Of a stretch of 64,000 bases of DNA, positions 16,458 through 24,755 are shown piece after piece. The notes beneath the pieces were generated by a model. It was given only the letters and a program-made list of their open reading frames with translations, searched no databases and was not told the DNA's origin. The stretch's first letter is position 1; each line of letters starts with the position of its first letter. The DNA comes from Hymenobacter daecheongensis DSM 21074. GTDB lineage: Bacteria > Bacteroidota > Bacteroidia > Cytophagales > Hymenobacteraceae. A program made the position numbers and the translations under genes. The DNA is taken from NCBI RefSeq assembly GCF_900141805.1, contig NZ_FQYN01000006.1, positions 124,001 to 188,000 on the forward strand, read 5' to 3'.

Positions 16458-17618
16458 TTACTCGTACACCTTCACCACAAACACGTAGTCCTGGAGCTTG
16501 CGAATCTGCTTGGGGCGCGAGGTGCCGGTCAGCAGGTTGGTGCGGGGTACGTTGTAGGGCTGCCCGGAGCCGGCCGCCGCCAAAGAGTCCACCAGCCGCA
16601 TCAGATACGATGACTTGGTGGCGAAGGCCGCGCTCTGCATGTCCATCTGCCGGCCGCTGATGATGCCGATCAGGTTGCCGCGGTCATCCAGCAGCGGGCC
16701 GCCCGAGTTGCCGGGGTTCACCGGAATCGAAATCTGGTAGAAAGCCGTGTCGCCCTCGAAGCCCGAGCGGGCACTCAGCGAGCCATCGTTGAATACGAGG
16801 TCTTCGCGCGGGTAGCCCAGCGTGTACACTTTCTCGCCCAGGTCGGCCGCGCCGCGCTTGAAGGAGTAGGGCAGCCGGCCGAAGCCCGCAAACTTACGGT
16901 CGTTGATGCGCAGAATGGCCAGGTCGCGGGCCACGTCAGTAAATACGGTTTCGGCGCGGTAGCGCTGCCGGTCGTGGCTTTCAATCAGCAGCGAGTCAGC
17001 GCCCTGAATAACGTGGTAGCTCGTCACCAGGTAGCCATCGGCGGTGAGGGCAAAGCCGGTGCCGCTGAACTTGCCGGGGTTCAGGTCGATGACCGGCTTG
17101 CTGCCATCAACCTGCTGAATGGCCTTGTTCATGGCCCGCTGGTTGCGCTTGATGCGCTCTACCTCGCGCCGCAGCACGGTGTAGCCATACAGCGACGGCC
17201 GCTGCGCGGCCCGCCACCACTCCAGGCCCAGCAGCGTGGTGAATACGGCCATCACGGCTACCGAAGCCGCTACCATCATGGTGGCGCGGTGGGCACCCCA
17301 GAACTGGCGCAGCTTGCGCTCCACGGGCGAGATGTACACCGTCGGCATAGTTGGGATGCTGGTTTGCAGTGTTTCGCCCGTCTGCCGCACGGCCGCTTCG
17401 GCATCCATGTCGGCCTGAATGGCGTGGAGCTTGCGGCGGGTGCTCAGCCGCTCGCCGTAGGCGTGCAGCGTGGTGGTGAGGGCCGCAAAGTCGGCGTACT
17501 GCCGCGCGAAGGCGGGGTCGGCGGCCAGGCGGCGCTCCAGGTCGGCGCGTTCCGTCGCCGGCAGCCCACCCTGCTGGTAGGCATCGAATAAGGCGTAGTA
17601 GTCGGCTTCCGTTTTCAT
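16458..17618 (-). CDS. Membrane-anchored trypsin-like serine protease with anti-sigma-like N-terminus
   Basis: 386 residues. Residues 1-75 (LFDAYQQGGLPATERADLERRLAADPAFARQ and onward) look like the cytoplasmic part of Bacteroidota anti-sigma factors. A single membrane helix spans about 112-132 (RATMMVAASVAVMAVFTTLL). The periplasmic part is an S1C/HtrA-type protease with the complete triad: His202 (TSYHVIQG), Asp232 (ARDLAILR), Ser305 (GNSGGPLL). No PDZ domain follows; the C-terminus is about 80 residues. The ECF sigma gene lies 23 bases upstream in the same operon, so the fusion could combine sigma sequestration with envelope stress sensing. This coupling is inference. Confidence 0.85.
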   Translation of the reverse strand: MKTEADYYALFDAYQQGGLPATERADLERRLAADPAFARQYADFAALTTTLHAYGERLSTRRKLHAIQADMDAEAAVRQTGETLQTSIPTMPTVYISPVERKLRQFWGAHRATMMVAASVAVMAVFTTLLGLEWWRAAQRPSLYGYTVLRREVERIKRNQRAMNKAIQQVDGSKPVIDLNPGKFSGTGFALTADGYLVTSYHVIQGADSLLIESHDRQRYRAETVFTDVARDLAILRINDRKFAGFGRLPYSFKRGAADLGEKVYTLGYPREDLVFNDGSLSARSGFEGDTAFYQISIPVNPGNSGGPLLDDRGNLIGIISGRQMDMQSAAFATKSSYLMRLVDSLAAAGSGQPYNVPRTNLLTGTSRPKQIRKLQDYVFVVKVYE

Positions 17619-17641
17619 AGGCAGACAGCGACCGGGCTAGC

Positions 17642-18229
17642 TCAAAACGATTCTTCCTCCTTGTAGTGAGTGAAGAAAAGCTTTTTCAGGCGCACCAGGC
17701 ACTTATATTTCTGATTCTTGGCATTGTCAGGGTTGGTATAGCCAAACTCCGCCGTGAGCTGCTGCATCGATTTATCCAGCAGATAAAAACCTTCCAAAAG
17801 CGAGCGGCACGGCTCCCCGATGCGGTCCAGCGCCTCGCCCATAAGGGCAAACTGCTGGTCGCGCTCCTCGGCCGCCGCCAGGTCGGCTTCGGCTCCGGTT
17901 TCGAGGAAGGGCTCGTGGTCATCGAGGCGGCCGCTGAAGCGGGTTTTCTCGCTGAGCCGCTTCAGCCACAGGCGGCGGCACACGGCGTAGAGGTAGGTTT
18001 TGATCTGGCAGCTTAGCTCCAGGGAGCCGTCGCGCACTTTCTCATAAAACACCATCACGCCCTCCTGATACACATCCTTGGCTTCGTCTTCGGTGCCGCT
18101 GTTCTGCAGCACGTAGTGCGAAACCATGGGGTAGTGCAGGCGGTAAAGCTGTGCCAGCGCCCGGTCGTCGCCGTGACGGATGGCCGCCACAAACTCTTCA
18201 TCGGTGTAGGAAGGAACGCCCTTGCCCAT
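17642..18229 (-). CDS. ECF-type RNA polymerase sigma factor
   Basis: 195 residues. Region 2 is visible at about 20-85 (LAQLYRLHYPMVSHYVLQNSGTEDEAKDVYQEGVMVFYEKV) and region 4 at about 135-185 (LDRIGEPCRSLLEGFYLLDKSMQQLTAEFGY). The DAKDVYQE-type motif and the order of regions fit the sigma-70 ECF family. It is co-transcribed with the anti-sigma-like membrane protease and diverges from a Thr-rich lipoprotein gene across a region with symmetric GGGTTACC elements, which may be its own target promoter. Confidence 0.9.
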   Translation of the reverse strand: MGKGVPSYTDEEFVAAIRHGDDRALAQLYRLHYPMVSHYVLQNSGTEDEAKDVYQEGVMVFYEKVRDGSLELSCQIKTYLYAVCRRLWLKRLSEKTRFSGRLDDHEPFLETGAEADLAAAEERDQQFALMGEALDRIGEPCRSLLEGFYLLDKSMQQLTAEFGYTNPDNAKNQKYKCLVRLKKLFFTHYKEEESF

Positions 18230-18251
18230 TCGCTTTGGTGGTTAATACAAT

Positions 18252-18302
18252 CGGGTTGCCGGGGTAACCCAGGGAAAATATTTTTTCTGCCGCCGGGTTA
18301 CC
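18252..18302. promoter_or_regulatory. Symmetric GGGTTACC elements between ECF sigma and lipoprotein genes
   Basis: CGGGTTGCC (18252-18260), inverted GGTAACCC (18263-18270) and CGGGTTACC (18294-18302) flank an AT-rich spacer (AAAATATTTTTT). The last two form a perfect 8-base inverted repeat. The spacing and location in a divergent promoter suggest an ECF-dependent promoter or an operator. Confidence 0.5.
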
Positions 18303-18364
18303 TTCCGCGAAAGGCAGTATGAAGGGCGTTTTTCAGACAAACTTTTTCAAACGTACCACCAAAA

Positions 18365-18604
18365 ATGAAGAATCTCCTGAAGGTTTCCGCTCTTGCTTTC
18401 GTATTCGCCGCTGCTCTGACCTCGTGCGAGTCGAAGACTGCTACCACGGAAACCACCATCACCGAGCCTACCACGGTTGAAACCACGGCTCCTGCAATGG
18501 ACACCACCAGCACCACGACCACGGTAACGACCGACACGACGGCTGCTGCTGCTCCGGCTCCGGCTGCTTCGTCGACCACCACGACGACCACCGAAACCAA
18601 GTAA
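18365..18604 (+). CDS. Small Thr/Ala-rich lipoprotein
   Basis: 79 residues. Lipoprotein signal MKNLLKVSALAFVFAAALTSC with Cys at about 21, followed by a low-complexity tail made almost wholly of Thr, Ala, Glu and Pro. No folded domain expected; such short lipoproteins are common in Hymenobacter. It is monocistronic, ends at a terminator, and diverges from the ECF sigma gene, so it may be an ECF target. Exact role unknown. Confidence 0.75.
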   Translation: MKNLLKVSALAFVFAAALTSCESKTATTETTITEPTTVETTAPAMDTTSTTTTVTTDTTAAAAPAPAASSTTTTTTETK

Positions 18605-18641
18605 TTATTTGCCAGCGTAGGCTGGCTGATGAATGCTGAAG

Positions 18642-18677
18642 ACGGCCCGATATCCAGTATGGATGTCGGGCCGTTTG
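18642..18677 (+). terminator. Terminator after the Thr-rich lipoprotein
   Basis: ACGGCCCGATATCC pairs with GGATGTCGGGCCGT over a short loop (one mismatched pair), followed by TTTGCTTT. Confidence 0.7.
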
Positions 18678-18740
18678 CTTTCGGGCGAGGCCAGTCAAAA
18701 ACTTATACATAATTTATTAAATATATAATTTAATAAGTGC

Positions 18741-18748
18741 AATCTTTG
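18741..18748 (+). promoter_or_regulatory. Candidate -7 element of a Bacteroidota promoter
   Basis: AATCTTTG, one mismatch from TAnnTTTG, downstream of a strongly AT-rich stretch. It would start transcription about 60 bases before the small ORF at 18816. Confidence 0.35.
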
Positions 18749-18815
18749 CCGCCCCTAGCGCATCAGGGTACTATCCTGAACCATCCCAGTTCTTTCTTAC
18801 TATCAACTCCCGCCC

Positions 18816-19001
18816 GTGCATCCATCCAACTCTTCGTTAGCCGGTGCTGCTGAGCAACCCAGCCCGGAGCAGCCAGCAACTGCCAACGACCAAGCTACTA
18901 CTGCCCCGGCCGGGACTGGGCCCGTGTTCGTTGTGGGGGGCTATATGGTTGGCGATGTAGAAAATGAATGGCTCAGCGGCCACCCAGATATTCGGTATTA
19001 A
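18816..19001 (+). CDS. Possible small protein, unknown
   Basis: 61 residues, hydrophilic Ser/Ala/Pro/Gln-rich first half and a C-terminal half with a conserved-looking block (GPVFVVGGYMVGDVENEWLSG). No signal peptide or membrane segment. Support: a candidate -7 element about 70 bases upstream and a small inverted repeat (GGCTTTAT / ATAAAGCC, 19016-19047) downstream. It could equally be a spurious ORF. Confidence 0.4.
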   Translation: MHPSNSSLAGAAEQPSPEQPATANDQATTAPAGTGPVFVVGGYMVGDVENEWLSGHPDIRY

Positions 19002-19082
19002 GTATTGATTTATAAGGCTTTATTCTGGCGGTTGGCTTGATAAAGCCAGGAGCGGTGCATTGCTGGCTAGCTGCTTAATCGA

Positions 19083-20894
19083 CTACCACTTTTCTTCCAG
19101 CCACAAAAAGCCGGCCGCCAGCACAAACAAGCCAAAAAACCACGCCGTTGGCCAGGGTTCCCGGCGCGGGGCGGGCGCAGACTCTGGGGTGGGCGCTGCC
19201 AAACGCTGCCAGGGCTGCGCCGCCAGTTGGCGCACCGTGTTTTCAGGTCCCGCCCAGTCAGCCGCGGCGTACACGTAAAACCAGAACGGGGGCAGGCTTG
19301 CCAGCTTTGCCTGATGCCAGCCAGCTGCTTCGGGCCAGTAAAAGCCTGTTTTCCACTCGGACAGGGCGGCATCCTGCGCCAGCGCCAGCCGCGCCGCGCC
19401 CCGCGGCCCCACTACCGTCGGCCGCACCGACGGAAACCCGGCCGAAACCAGGCGGAGTGGCAGGGGCTCGTGGGGGCGGGGCCACGCCGCCAATACCTGC
19501 CACTGCGCCTGGGCCGGCAGCGGCCGGGCCGCGTGCAGAAGCAGATTCCAGTACGATTGATAGATGTCCGGCGCGTTCTGCAGCACCCACGGGTAGGTCT
19601 GGGGCACTACGGATACCGTGATGGAGCCCAACCCCACCCGTCGGGTAGCTACCACGGGCTGGCCTTGGGCTGTGGTAGCCAGGGCGCGGGCCGGTGGCGT
19701 GAGGCGAATGGTGGCCGGCAGAGTGGCGGTGGTACGTGGCGGGACATCGGGCCACGCAATCGGCTGCGGGCGGTCGGTGGAGCCGATGGGGTGGGAAATG
19801 ATGGCGAAGTCGGCGCGGGCGGGCATGGCGCGGGGAAGCGCGGCCGCCTCGGCCAGCAGCACCAGGCCCAGGCCGTCGGTTTGCAGCGCGGCTTTGAGCG
19901 TCCGGGCTTCGGGCGGCGTCAACTCTTGGAGCGTGGCGGCATCGGCCATCACGATATCGTAGCGGGCCAGCAGCGCGGGGGTGAGGCGGGTGAGGTCGTG
20001 GGTGGGCTGGTTCAGAAACTCGGTTTGGGTCAGGCCCCGGCTGAGGCCGGTGCGCAGGGCCACGCGGTGCTGTTGGCGGCCAAGCTGGTTTTTCAAAAAT
20101 TTAAACTCGAACGATGGGGCGGCGCTCAGCAGCAGCACCCGCAGCGGCAGCGGCGCGCTGACCTCCACGGGCACCGGCTCGGCAGCTACCACGCGGCCGC
20201 GCTGGCGGGCCACTAGCCAGTACACGGCCAGCCCCGCCGCTTTGGGCACGTACCGCAGCCGGAAGCTGCCGCCCCCGGCCGCCACCCGCACCGAGTCGGT
20301 GGGCTGGCCGGGGCCGTGCAGACTCAGCCACACCGGCGCGCCTGGTGTCGCATTCTGCGCCCGCGGCCACGCGAAAACGCCCTCCACGCTAACCGGCTGT
20401 CCCAGCAATGGCCGCTGGTTCCAGGCGGCCTGCGCGAAACCCCGAAAAACCGGCGGGGAATGCGGCACCAAGCGCACCGGACCCAGTTCGGGCAGCGTCG
20501 CCGCTGGCAGCCCGCGGCCCAGCACATGCAGGCGGCGCAGGGCGGGGTATCGTTCGCGCAGGGCTTGCAGGTGCTGAATGGCGGGCGTGTCGGAAGGGGA
20601 GGCGGCGGGGCCGTAGCGCCACACCCGCGTGCCGGCCCCGAGCTGCCGGAGCAGCCGCCGCAGGGTATCCGGCTGGTAGCTTTCGGTGAGCAGAATAACC
20701 TCGGTAGGAGCCATTTTTACCGGGCGCAACGGCGGATAAGCCGTAAGCCAGAGGGCCAATACTGCGAGCCAGCCAGCCACCAGCCGCGCCGGCCGCCGCC
20801 GCTTATCGGCACGGCGCAGCGCGGCCACGCTCAGGCCCAGCGTCAGCAGCAGACAGGCGGCAAGAAGCAGGTAGAAAACGGGCGGGTGCGACAT
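19083..20894 (-). CDS. Membrane protein closing the MoxR/DUF58 operon
   Basis: 603 residues from the ATG at 20894 (MSHPPVFYLLLAACLLL); the open frame continues upstream into the previous gene and was trimmed. It has two N-terminal membrane helices (about 6-24 and 39-56), a large periplasmic or exposed region with beta-rich segments, and a C-terminal helix (about 582-598, AWFFGLFVLAAGFLWLEEKW). Segments such as VEVSAPLPLRVLLLSAAPSFEFKFLKNQL and RYDIVMADAATLQEL resemble the glutamine-amidotransferase-like membrane proteins found at the end of MoxR operons. It starts 14 bases after the DUF4175 stop. Function unknown. Confidence 0.75.
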   Translation of the reverse strand: MSHPPVFYLLLAACLLLTLGLSVAALRRADKRRRPARLVAGWLAVLALWLTAYPPLRPVKMAPTEVILLTESYQPDTLRRLLRQLGAGTRVWRYGPAASPSDTPAIQHLQALRERYPALRRLHVLGRGLPAATLPELGPVRLVPHSPPVFRGFAQAAWNQRPLLGQPVSVEGVFAWPRAQNATPGAPVWLSLHGPGQPTDSVRVAAGGGSFRLRYVPKAAGLAVYWLVARQRGRVVAAEPVPVEVSAPLPLRVLLLSAAPSFEFKFLKNQLGRQQHRVALRTGLSRGLTQTEFLNQPTHDLTRLTPALLARYDIVMADAATLQELTPPEARTLKAALQTDGLGLVLLAEAAALPRAMPARADFAIISHPIGSTDRPQPIAWPDVPPRTTATLPATIRLTPPARALATTAQGQPVVATRRVGLGSITVSVVPQTYPWVLQNAPDIYQSYWNLLLHAARPLPAQAQWQVLAAWPRPHEPLPLRLVSAGFPSVRPTVVGPRGAARLALAQDAALSEWKTGFYWPEAAGWHQAKLASLPPFWFYVYAAADWAGPENTVRQLAAQPWQRLAAPTPESAPAPRREPWPTAWFFGLFVLAAGFLWLEEKW

Positions 20895-20907
20895 GCGGGG
20901 CGTAAAG

Positions 20908-23139
20908 CTAGCGGCTAAGCTCCTGGAAATAGCGCCGCGCCAGCCGGTCGGGGCCGGGCGGGCGGGCTGGGGCCGCGGGCGGCACCGGCAGCAACCCGGT
21001 GAAGGCCGCCTCCACGGCCCCGGCACACGCGAGGCAGGGCGGGCGGCCGGCCCGGATTTCGGCGCTGAGCTGCCGGAGCTGGCGTATGGCCGCCAGGTAG
21101 CGCCCCGGCCGTGCCAGCGCGGCCCCTGCCAACTGCTGACCGGCCCGTTCAAGCACTGCTGCTTTAGTGGGAGGCACGGCCGCGCCGCGCCGCAGCGCGC
21201 TCAGTACCGTCAGCGCCGCCCGAACGTCGGGCTGAGCGGGCGGGGCGGCCAGCTGCTGCCGGCGGCGCGGGGCGGCGGCACCGGCCAGCTCGCCGGTGAG
21301 GCGCACGGTGGCTTCGGGAATGACGGGCGAGTCGAAGCCGGACTTTTTCACGTAGGCGCGGGTTTGTTGCTGCACCTGCTTGAGCAGGCGCAGGGCGCGG
21401 TATTCGTAGGGCAGCGCCTCGGCCGGGCGCACAGTGCGCAGGCGCAGCTCGGCTTCCCACATCTGGCCCAGCACGCCACGCAGCTTGGCCTTCACGGCAG
21501 GCTCCAGAAAGTCGGCGGTTTCGGAGTCGTCGTGGCGGTGCAGGTAGGGCTCCAGCAGCTGCTCCGGCGCGGGCGGAGCAGCGCCGGAAGGGGCGGGCTC
21601 GGTGCTATGGTCGTGCCCGTCCTCATCCGCCGCGGTGTAGTCGGCGTCTTCGGCGTGGCCGGCCTCGGCTACGGGCGGGCGGGGGGAGCTTTGGCCGATG
21701 CCCTGCGCAAACTCTTCGCCCAGAAACTTGCCGTAGCGCAGGCGAAGCACTTTCTGGTCGTGGCCCAGAGCGTTGGCGCGGTCGGCGAAGGCCGTTGGCG
21801 TGAGTTGGCGGCGCTCGGCCAGCAGCTTTTCGGTATCGATGATTACCTGCCGCTGGCTGCGGAAGTAGGCCGGCATTACGTTCACGCCCATGGCCATGTC
21901 GTTGCCAGCGTCGGTTACGGTGGTGTCTTCCCACTGCACCAGGTAGGTGTCGGAGCGGGTGTCGTGGCGGGCGTTGTCCCAGGTGCGCACGTAGAAATAC
22001 AGCTCGTCGCCGTAGGTGAGGCCCAGGGCCGACAGGCGCAGCCGGTGCGTGGCCGGGTGCTGGATAGGCTGATTTTGGAAGCCGGGCAGCTCGGCCACTA
22101 CTTCCCTGAACTTGACGGCCTCGCCCTGGCCCTGCGCGATGGTAGTCACCACCTGGGCGCGGGTCAGGCCGTAGTCGTCGCTTAGCGCCAATTGAATGGC
22201 CACTTCCGGCTTTTGCCCAAATTCCACCAGCGTATAGGGCCGGGGGCTGCGAATTCGGATGACGGGGGCACGGTCGGGGCGCACCTCTACGGCGTAGTCA
22301 GTGGAAGTCTGGCCGGCGAAGCGAATCTGGTACAACGCTGATTTTGTGAGCGTATAAGCAGCCGAAAACACGGCTGGCTGGCCCGCCACGGGCTGAAATT
22401 CTACCCGCTGCCCATTCAGCACGAGCAGCGGCCGGCCCGCCGCCCGGCTCACGCGCACCGTCCAGATGGCCCGCGCGCCCTGCGGGCAAGTGAAGGAAGG
22501 CGCGGCGGCCGTAAACGCGGCCTGACGGGTGTAGGCCGGCGGCACAACCCGGATGCGCGTCTCTATAATTTTAGCCGGCACCGGCTTTGCTTTAGGGTTG
22601 ACCGAGGGCGGGAAATGCAGGTTGGTAGTGGCTTGATAATGAGTTAACTCAGTCTTCGTGAAAGAAGGCCAAACCCACAGAGCGGCACTCAGCGCCAGCA
22701 GGCCGGCCGTGAGCAGCGCGGCGGGCTGATACCGCACTGGCAATGCCGCGTCACTGGTCCATAAGTCAGCCAACCGCGCAGCTACGTGCCGCTGCTGCAA
22801 TTGCTCCAACAGATTAAGCTGCGCCGCGGGCCGCAGGAGTAGGCCGGTGCTGTCTTCGAGTTGGGGAAAGCGCCGGTCGAGCAGGCGGGCAATGGCGGCG
22901 GCCGGCAGCCGCCAGATGCGCCCGAGCTGCCACGTCAGCCAGCCAGCACCTACGGCAGCGCCACCCAGCGCCAGCCACCGGAGCTGAGGTAGCCGCAGCG
23001 CCACAAGTGCCAGGAGCAGCAAGGCCGCCAGCGCGGGCAGCAGCACCCGGCCGCTGCGCTGGCCCGCATACCGCCGCCGGATTCGCTGCAGCGCTTCCAG
23101 GCCCACCTTTGGCTCCGATGATAAAATACCAATACTCAT
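20908..23139 (-). CDS. DUF4175 family membrane protein
   Basis: 743 residues from the ATG at 23139, which overlaps the preceding stop by ATGA; the longer open frame is in the neighbour's coding region. Two or three N-terminal membrane helices (about 35-75 and 150-175) are followed by long charged helical regions, with a Ig-like stretch (PPAYTRQAAFTAAA, GLTYGDELYFYVRTWDNARHDT) and an Asp/His-rich segment near 490-520. The C-terminal third is helical and rich in Ala/Leu/Arg. DUF4175 proteins accompany the MoxR-BatA type operons in Bacteroidota. No enzymatic motif seen. Confidence 0.8.
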   Translation of the reverse strand: MSIGILSSEPKVGLEALQRIRRRYAGQRSGRVLLPALAALLLLALVALRLPQLRWLALGGAAVGAGWLTWQLGRIWRLPAAAIARLLDRRFPQLEDSTGLLLRPAAQLNLLEQLQQRHVAARLADLWTSDAALPVRYQPAALLTAGLLALSAALWVWPSFTKTELTHYQATTNLHFPPSVNPKAKPVPAKIIETRIRVVPPAYTRQAAFTAAAPSFTCPQGARAIWTVRVSRAAGRPLLVLNGQRVEFQPVAGQPAVFSAAYTLTKSALYQIRFAGQTSTDYAVEVRPDRAPVIRIRSPRPYTLVEFGQKPEVAIQLALSDDYGLTRAQVVTTIAQGQGEAVKFREVVAELPGFQNQPIQHPATHRLRLSALGLTYGDELYFYVRTWDNARHDTRSDTYLVQWEDTTVTDAGNDMAMGVNVMPAYFRSQRQVIIDTEKLLAERRQLTPTAFADRANALGHDQKVLRLRYGKFLGEEFAQGIGQSSPRPPVAEAGHAEDADYTAADEDGHDHSTEPAPSGAAPPAPEQLLEPYLHRHDDSETADFLEPAVKAKLRGVLGQMWEAELRLRTVRPAEALPYEYRALRLLKQVQQQTRAYVKKSGFDSPVIPEATVRLTGELAGAAAPRRRQQLAAPPAQPDVRAALTVLSALRRGAAVPPTKAAVLERAGQQLAGAALARPGRYLAAIRQLRQLSAEIRAGRPPCLACAGAVEAAFTGLLPVPPAAPARPPGPDRLARRYFQELSR

Positions 23140-24704
23140 AGCGGCGCGGCCAGAAGGGAGGAAATACGAGCCGCCACCAGCCGCTCCAGCGCCCACAGTA
23201 GCGCCGCCGCCAACACCAGCCACACGCGCAGGGCAGTAGTATCGGCAGCGGGGCGTAAGGGCTGGGCCACTGTGGTTGGTGGCCGTTGCTGCGGGCGCAG
23301 CTGGGCCCGGTCGAGCAGGCGCTGATCCTGGGGCGGGGTCGGGGCGGACAAGATGGGGCGCAGCAGCGTGAGCCACAGTTCCGGTAGCTCGGAGCTTTCG
23401 GCCAGCTGGCTCCAGGCCGGATGCAGCCGGCTATGAAAATAGTAGGATGCGCCCCGGCCGCTCAGCCGCCGCGACAGCACGGGTCGGCCCGTGGCAGTGC
23501 GCCACAATACGGCGGCCCCGGCCCGCCGCTGGGTGTCGAGGCGGGTCAGGGGAAATGATTCGCGCAGCGGAACCACGGAAAAGCTGGTGGGCAGAAAAAC
23601 ACCGGGCTGCCGGCCATCCTGCCAAAGCCGCAGCCCCCGCGCAACCCGCGCCTGCCAGGCCACGGGCGGGGCTGCATCAGCCAGCCAAAACAGCCAGTCG
23701 GCCGGGGTGGTGGCGGCGGGCGCGGTAGAAGAAACCGTGAGCACCAGGCGCGTAGGCAAACCCAGCGCGGCAGCCCGCAGTGCCGCCCGCAGATATTGCG
23801 CATCCGGCGCGTGCGCTGCATCATAATACACCCAAACGCGCAACGGCGGCTGCACCGGCACGCGGGCCGAATCCGGCCCCGCTACCCGGATGCTGGCCGG
23901 ACCGGCCGCAGTAGGATAATAATGTAGCGGCGGCAGACCCCTTTGGGGTGCGGTGAGAATAGCAGTCTGGCGCGGCCGGCGCACACTGAAGCTACGGGCG
24001 GAAGTGCCCTCTTCCGAACTCCGGCTCACCAGCAGCCGCAGGCTATCGGGGCCGCTGAGGCTGGCGGCTTGCAGCCAGGTAGTTTTCGTGGGCGGTAGCG
24101 GTACGGTTTGCCACGCTACGCGCGCAGGTAGCGCCGGCCGGATGCCCTGAAAATGGCGCAGCGCCGCCGAGGTGTACACCTGTATCAGCTGGTTTGGAAA
24201 TGAGTCGGTGGCCTGCGCGACGCGGGGCCAGAAGCTGGCGGTGCGGTCGGCGGAAATTGCGGGAAGCGCGGTCGAATCGGGGGAAGGTTGGTTCAGTTGC
24301 TGCCACAGGGTATCGGAGAGGCGGGGGAAGCCGGCCGCGAGCCGGCGTAGCGCAAAGCCGCGCCGCCGCAGCGAGTCGATGGTGGGGCGGATGACGGCCA
24401 GGGAGCCGGAAGTGAGTACATCGGCGCTGAGCAGGATTTGGCCGGCGGGGGCTCGGCCGGGGCGCTGCCATGCGGGTTCAGCTACGGCTAGGGCCAGCAG
24501 CACCACTACGGCCACCCGCAGCAGCAACAGCGCCAGCTGCTCCAGCTTCAGGCTGCGCATCCGGCGGTTGGCCCCGGCCAGCAGCCACCGAATGCTGCCC
24601 ACGGCCACCACGCGGCCCGGCCGTCGGTTCCATAAGTGAATAGCCACGGGAACCGCCACGCCCAGCAACGCCAACAATCCGGAAGAGGCAAGAAACGTGA
24701 GCAA
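23136..24704 (-). CDS. BatA-like membrane protein (N-terminal double-transmembrane domain)
   Basis: 522 residues. The N-terminus (MLTFLASSGLLALLGVAVPVAIHLWNRRPGR) and the second helix (LEQLALLLLRVAVVVLLALAVAEP) with the intervening RRMRSLKLEQ are hallmarks of the BatA N-terminal domain. A von Willebrand-like remainder lacks a clear DxSxS MIDAS, so metal binding is doubtful. A C-terminal hydrophobic helix sits at about 492-510. In other bacteria BatA-type proteins work with MoxR ATPases in envelope stress. Overlaps DUF4175 by four bases. Confidence 0.85.
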   Translation of the reverse strand: MLTFLASSGLLALLGVAVPVAIHLWNRRPGRVVAVGSIRWLLAGANRRMRSLKLEQLALLLLRVAVVVLLALAVAEPAWQRPGRAPAGQILLSADVLTSGSLAVIRPTIDSLRRRGFALRRLAAGFPRLSDTLWQQLNQPSPDSTALPAISADRTASFWPRVAQATDSFPNQLIQVYTSAALRHFQGIRPALPARVAWQTVPLPPTKTTWLQAASLSGPDSLRLLVSRSSEEGTSARSFSVRRPRQTAILTAPQRGLPPLHYYPTAAGPASIRVAGPDSARVPVQPPLRVWVYYDAAHAPDAQYLRAALRAAALGLPTRLVLTVSSTAPAATTPADWLFWLADAAPPVAWQARVARGLRLWQDGRQPGVFLPTSFSVVPLRESFPLTRLDTQRRAGAAVLWRTATGRPVLSRRLSGRGASYYFHSRLHPAWSQLAESSELPELWLTLLRPILSAPTPPQDQRLLDRAQLRPQQRPPTTVAQPLRPAADTTALRVWLVLAAALLWALERLVAARISSLLAAPL

Positions 24705-24755
24705 GCAGCGGAGAAATTAGGAATCGAAAATCAGATGAAAGCAAAGACGCGCAAC

